From Acinetobacter chengduensis (GTDB lineage Bacteria; Pseudomonadota; Gammaproteobacteria; Pseudomonadales; Moraxellaceae), in the NCBI RefSeq assembly GCF_003664645.1, contig NZ_RCHC01000022.1, positions 1 through 48,081 on the forward strand: a stretch of 48,081 nt of DNA, written 5' to 3'. A program made the translations under genes and the position numbers. The notes beneath the pieces are model-generated. The model was not told the DNA's origin. It saw nothing but the letters and a program-made list of their open reading frames with translations, and did no database searches. The stretch's first letter is position 1; the number at the start of each line of letters is the position of its first letter. Shown here in pieces: positions 45,520 to 48,081 of the stretch.

Positions 45520-46593
45520 ATGACCGCTTTTAATCAAAACTTGCAACAACTATTAGAAAAAGGCCAAGGCACGGCTGCACGTGCACTCGATAAACTTCCT
45601 AGTTTTGTACAAGAGAATTTAGCCAAAGCATTGGGTTATCCTTATATATTTCCAGACCTAGATCCTTTTATTAAATGCATGATGGCGGCACAGCTTAAGC
45701 AAGGCCGTCAGGGTTTTATTGGTGCAGATTACGAAAAATCACGTAAGCAATTTGACTTACAGATGCAGTCGCTACGCAATAAAGTTACTGCGGTCAAGCA
45801 TGTTGAAGATTTACGTTTACCTTTGCAAAGTGGCACGGTATTCGCGCGTCACTATCATCCTGCACCTGGCAAAAAACTTCCTTTAATTGTGTTTTATCAC
45901 GGTGGTGGTTTTGTGGTGGGTAGTTTGGATACACATGATGAAGCCTGCCGTTTATTGGCTGTCCATGCTAAAGCACAGGTATTAAGTATTGATTATCCTT
46001 TGGCACCTGAAGCTAGCCCTCAGCAACTCATACAATGCTGTGAAGATGCGTTGGCTTGGGTATTTCAAAATAGCAAGCAACTAAAAATCCTAAAAGGCCG
46101 TATTGCAGTTGCAGGAGATAGTGCGGGCGCTAATATTGCGACTGTGGTTGCACAGCGCACAGCACAAAAAGCTTATTCTCCTCATGCACAATTGTTGATT
46201 TATCCTGTTGTGGATTTTAAAAGCCGTCATCCTTCATTCTTTGCATATAAAGATGGTTTGGTGTTGACAGGGGTTGATGTCGATCATGTAACTGCTTTTT
46301 ATGCAGAACAGCATCAGGTTGCACTTGATGACCCGCTGATTTCACCAACCTATGGCAAATTAAAAGGTTTGGCGCCTGCTTTTATTGTGACGGCTGGGCA
46401 TGATGTATTGCATGATGAAGGCGAGATTTATTCGCATAAATTACGTCAGCAGGGCGTTGCGCTACACTACCAAGAATACTTAGATCAAACCCATGGCTTT
46501 ATTAATTTAACTACGGTTTCGGCACGTGCAAAAAAATACCATATCGAGCTAAGTAAGAATTTCCGTAAATTTTGGGATAAGAAAAATGGCTGA
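45520..46593 (+). CDS. Alpha/beta hydrolase, HSL-type esterase/lipase
   Basis: A 357-residue hydrolase of the hormone-sensitive-lipase branch. The oxyanion motif YHGGGFVVG (His127 to Gly130) and the nucleophile motif GDSAGAN (Ser201) are visible; the remaining catalytic residues are probably Asp in AGHDVLHDEG (about 293) and His in DQTHGF (about 324). The N-terminal 80 residues form a cap region. Substrate unknown, probably short-chain esters. It ends three bases before the parS palindrome, and converges with the acetoacetate-decarboxylase-like gene. No signal peptide. Confidence 0.92.
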   Translation: MTAFNQNLQQLLEKGQGTAARALDKLPSFVQENLAKALGYPYIFPDLDPFIKCMMAAQLKQGRQGFIGADYEKSRKQFDLQMQSLRNKVTAVKHVEDLRLPLQSGTVFARHYHPAPGKKLPLIVFYHGGGFVVGSLDTHDEACRLLAVHAKAQVLSIDYPLAPEASPQQLIQCCEDALAWVFQNSKQLKILKGRIAVAGDSAGANIATVVAQRTAQKAYSPHAQLLIYPVVDFKSRHPSFFAYKDGLVLTGVDVDHVTAFYAEQHQVALDDPLISPTYGKLKGLAPAFIVTAGHDVLHDEGEIYSHKLRQQGVALHYQEYLDQTHGFINLTTVSARAKKYHIELSKNFRKFWDKKNG

Positions 46594-46595
46594 AG

Positions 46596-46619
46596 ACATG
46601 GTTTCACGTGAAACCATGT
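46596..46619. other. parS-like palindrome between two convergent genes
   Basis: A 24-bp perfect palindrome: ACATGG, then core GTTTCACGTGAAAC (46601-46614), then CCATGT. The 16-bp core is GGTTTCACGTGAAACC, two end bases from the perfect consensus. It fills the gap between the stops at 46593 and 46619 and is the longest palindrome I noticed in the window. Confidence 0.8.
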
Positions 46620-47290
46620 TATCTGTCTTTTATTTTAGCTTCAGGAAAAATTAGACTAAATTTCGGCACAAAAAAACTCTGTAATAAACGTGCCTGAGAA
46701 AAGTCTGGAAATAGTCCGTGGGTATCTGACCATTCCACGCCAGCTAATTTTGCAATATGCCCTCTAAATTGGGGGGCAAAACTATAACGTTTATTTTTCC
46801 AAGATTGTCGGATCTGCAAAATTGAAGATGGAATATGATGACTATTAATATAAAACAGCTTCGGTTTTTTAGCTTTATATAGCTTTAAGGCGAAATGTTG
46901 ATCTGAAACACGGACTGTACACGTGAGGCCGTTTTCTGTGTCTTGCCATTCAAATTGCGCTAGTTCTTTTGGAATTCCCCAAAGTGCTTGTCCGTGAGTG
47001 ACTGAAGTAAGCGTAGAAACGTATATTTTAGGGATAGAACTTAACACTCGCTTACTAATCAGAGGGTGATCCAAAATCAACAATTCATCATAAGCACCAA
47101 CAGGTGAGCTTTCATAACGAACCAATATCACTTGAATCATTCTACCGATTGGGGAGGGGGAGTGATGTAATAGGTGTGATTGTTGAATAAAACGTGGCGT
47201 TAACCAGTAGTTTAAAATAAAGCCCGTGCCGTGTAGCTTCCAAGGGGGAGGTGCTTGAATCATTTCTAGGGTACTGGAAGGGGTATTCAT
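46619..47290 (-). CDS. Acetoacetate-decarboxylase-like protein
   Basis: A 223-residue soluble protein with the features of the acetoacetate decarboxylase superfamily: strand-rich core IQVILVRYESSPVGAYDELLIL (about 47-68, given here in part), then VSTLTSVTHGQALWGIPKELAQFEW, where the Lys after Pro occupies the position of the Schiff-base lysine (WGIPK). Homologues act on acetoacetate or unrelated keto acids, and many have unknown function. The stop codon overlaps the parS palindrome by one base. It is divergent from the cyclophilin gene. Confidence 0.72.
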   Translation of the reverse strand: MNTPSSTLEMIQAPPPWKLHGTGFILNYWLTPRFIQQSHLLHHSPSPIGRMIQVILVRYESSPVGAYDELLILDHPLISKRVLSSIPKIYVSTLTSVTHGQALWGIPKELAQFEWQDTENGLTCTVRVSDQHFALKLYKAKKPKLFYINSHHIPSSILQIRQSWKNKRYSFAPQFRGHIAKLAGVEWSDTHGLFPDFSQARLLQSFFVPKFSLIFPEAKIKDR

Positions 47291-47380
47291 ATTTTTCTCA
47301 TTTTGATTAATGCTTTATTTCTCATGAAAGACTAAAATACATACAGTGACAAGCACAACTTCATATAGATGAGTGAGCAA

Positions 47381-47953
47381 ATGTTAAAACATGCTTTTAT
47401 CGCACTAACGGCAACGTTAAGCAGTTTCGGTGCATTCGCACAAAATACCTTGGTAGAAATGAATACCAATATGGGCAATATTGAGATTGAGTTATTTAAC
47501 GACCAAGCACCAATTTCAGTAAAAAACTTTGAAGACTATGCAAAATCAGGTTTTTACAATGGCACCGTATTTCATCGCGTTATTCCGGGCTTCATGATTC
47601 AAGGTGGTGGCCTAGGCAGTGACTTAATAGAAAAAAGTACAGATAAAGCTCCTATTAAAAATGAATCTTCAAATGGCTTGCTGAATAAGCGTGGCACATT
47701 AGCTATGGCGCGTACAAACGATCCCAATTCAGCACGTAGCCAATTCTTTATTAATACTGTAGATAATGACTTTTTGAATAAAAGTGCGATGAATGCTGGC
47801 TACGCTGTATTTGGTAAGGTGACTAAAGGCATGGATGTTGTTGCGAAAATTGAAAAAACAGCAACGAGCAATCGTGGTATGTTCCAAAATGTACCAACAC
47901 AATCGATTGTTATTCAGAGTGTGAAGATAAAAGCACCAAAAGAGAACAAGTAA
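47381..47953 (+). CDS. ppiA: Peptidyl-prolyl cis-trans isomerase, cyclophilin type, periplasmic
   Basis: Catalyses proline isomerisation in periplasmic proteins. The 190-residue protein has a signal peptide ([20 protein letters not shown], cleavage after AFA) and the cyclophilin core: [46 protein letters not shown] and [15 protein letters not shown]. Most family residues are present. I prefer the ATG at 47381; one four codons earlier (MSEQ) is possible. The gene is at the window edge and followed by a GC-poor inverted repeat (AAAGCCCA ... TGGGCTTT, long loop). Confidence 0.93.
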   Translation: MLKHAFIALTATLSSFGAFAQNTLVEMNTNMGNIEIELFNDQAPISVKNFEDYAKSGFYNGTVFHRVIPGFMIQGGGLGSDLIEKSTDKAPIKNESSNGLLNKRGTLAMARTNDPNSARSQFFINTVDNDFLNKSAMNAGYAVFGKVTKGMDVVAKIEKTATSNRGMFQNVPTQSIVIQSVKIKAPKENK

Positions 47954-48081
47954 GTAAAAAAAGCCCATTCATAAAAAATTAATATTAAATTATTAAAATC
48001 AGATGTTTGGGCTTTATTATGTACAAATATGAAACAAATCAGTGCATAAAAAAGAAACACACGATAAAACAAGTGATTAAA
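47954..48081. other. Downstream of ppiA to the window end
   Basis: AAAGCCCA (about 47962-47969) and TGGGCTTT (about 48007-48014) can pair across a roughly 37-base AT-rich loop and then TTAT; a weak terminator for ppiA is possible. Otherwise nothing is seen. Confidence 0.4.

Overview
The window is a chromosomal origin region from a low-GC gammaproteobacterium, almost certainly an Acinetobacter (Moraxellaceae). This rests on the gene order mnmE-yidC-yidD-rnpA-rpmH / oriC / dnaA-dnaN-recF-gyrB, an 822-residue GyrB, a DnaA-box-rich AT-rich origin at about 25.5-25.95 kb, and several lineage-typical genes (AdeT-like periplasmic proteins, a BlsA-like BLUF protein, mpl, purEK, a KMSKS-type tyrS). I see no prophage, insertion sequence, tRNA, rRNA or CRISPR array.

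Layout. Positions 1-12.7 kb: a small hypothetical gene, a YczE-like membrane protein, tyrS and anmK divergent from an 81-bp gap, an MltB-type lytic transglycosylase, an AT-rich repeat cluster, purEK, a small DMT protein, mpl, a BLUF photoreceptor-like gene, and two small GNAT paralogues with a possible 27-residue membrane peptide gene between them. Positions 12.7-21.1 kb: a SotB-like exporter, a manganese (yybP-ykoY) riboswitch with its terminator in front of alx, a nucleotidyltransferase, guanine deaminase and hypoxanthine phosphoribosyltransferase (purine salvage), a GlsB-type protein, dsbC, and an RcnR-like metal repressor with a matching operator, upstream of an MFS transporter. Positions 21.2-32.2 kb: the ribosomal protein / RNase P / membrane insertion block on the minus strand and the replication block on the plus strand, diverging from oriC so that both are transcribed away from the origin. 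Positions 32.3-39.3 kb: a hypothetical gene, the ABC-F ATPase yheS, three tandem AdeT-like periplasmic proteins (the first broken by an 8-bp tandem duplication) and erpA. Positions 39.3-48.1 kb: a hypothetical gene, a membrane-anchored matrixin-like protease, dnaK and grpE with recognisable sigma-32 promoters, a candidate small RNA, two lipoproteins, an HSL-type esterase, an acetoacetate-decarboxylase-like protein and a periplasmic cyclophilin.

The main non-coding signals concern chromosome biology. Three parS-like sites (19.28, 29.05 and 46.6 kb) flank the origin, fitting ParB loading near oriC. Three clusters of a TTTGAATTTAAA-type AT-rich motif, each with DnaA-box-like sequences, lie about 19.5 kb left of oriC, at oriC, and about 7 kb right of it. 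I do not recognise this motif as a described element. It is the best candidate here for something not previously described.

Other regulation visible in the sequence: the riboswitch P1 stem and the terminator share the same bases, implying that manganese turns alx on. An intrinsic terminator sits about 20 nt before hpt, and a long hairpin plus T-run about 36 nt before erpA. Most transcription units end in clear intrinsic terminators, several built on nearly identical stems.
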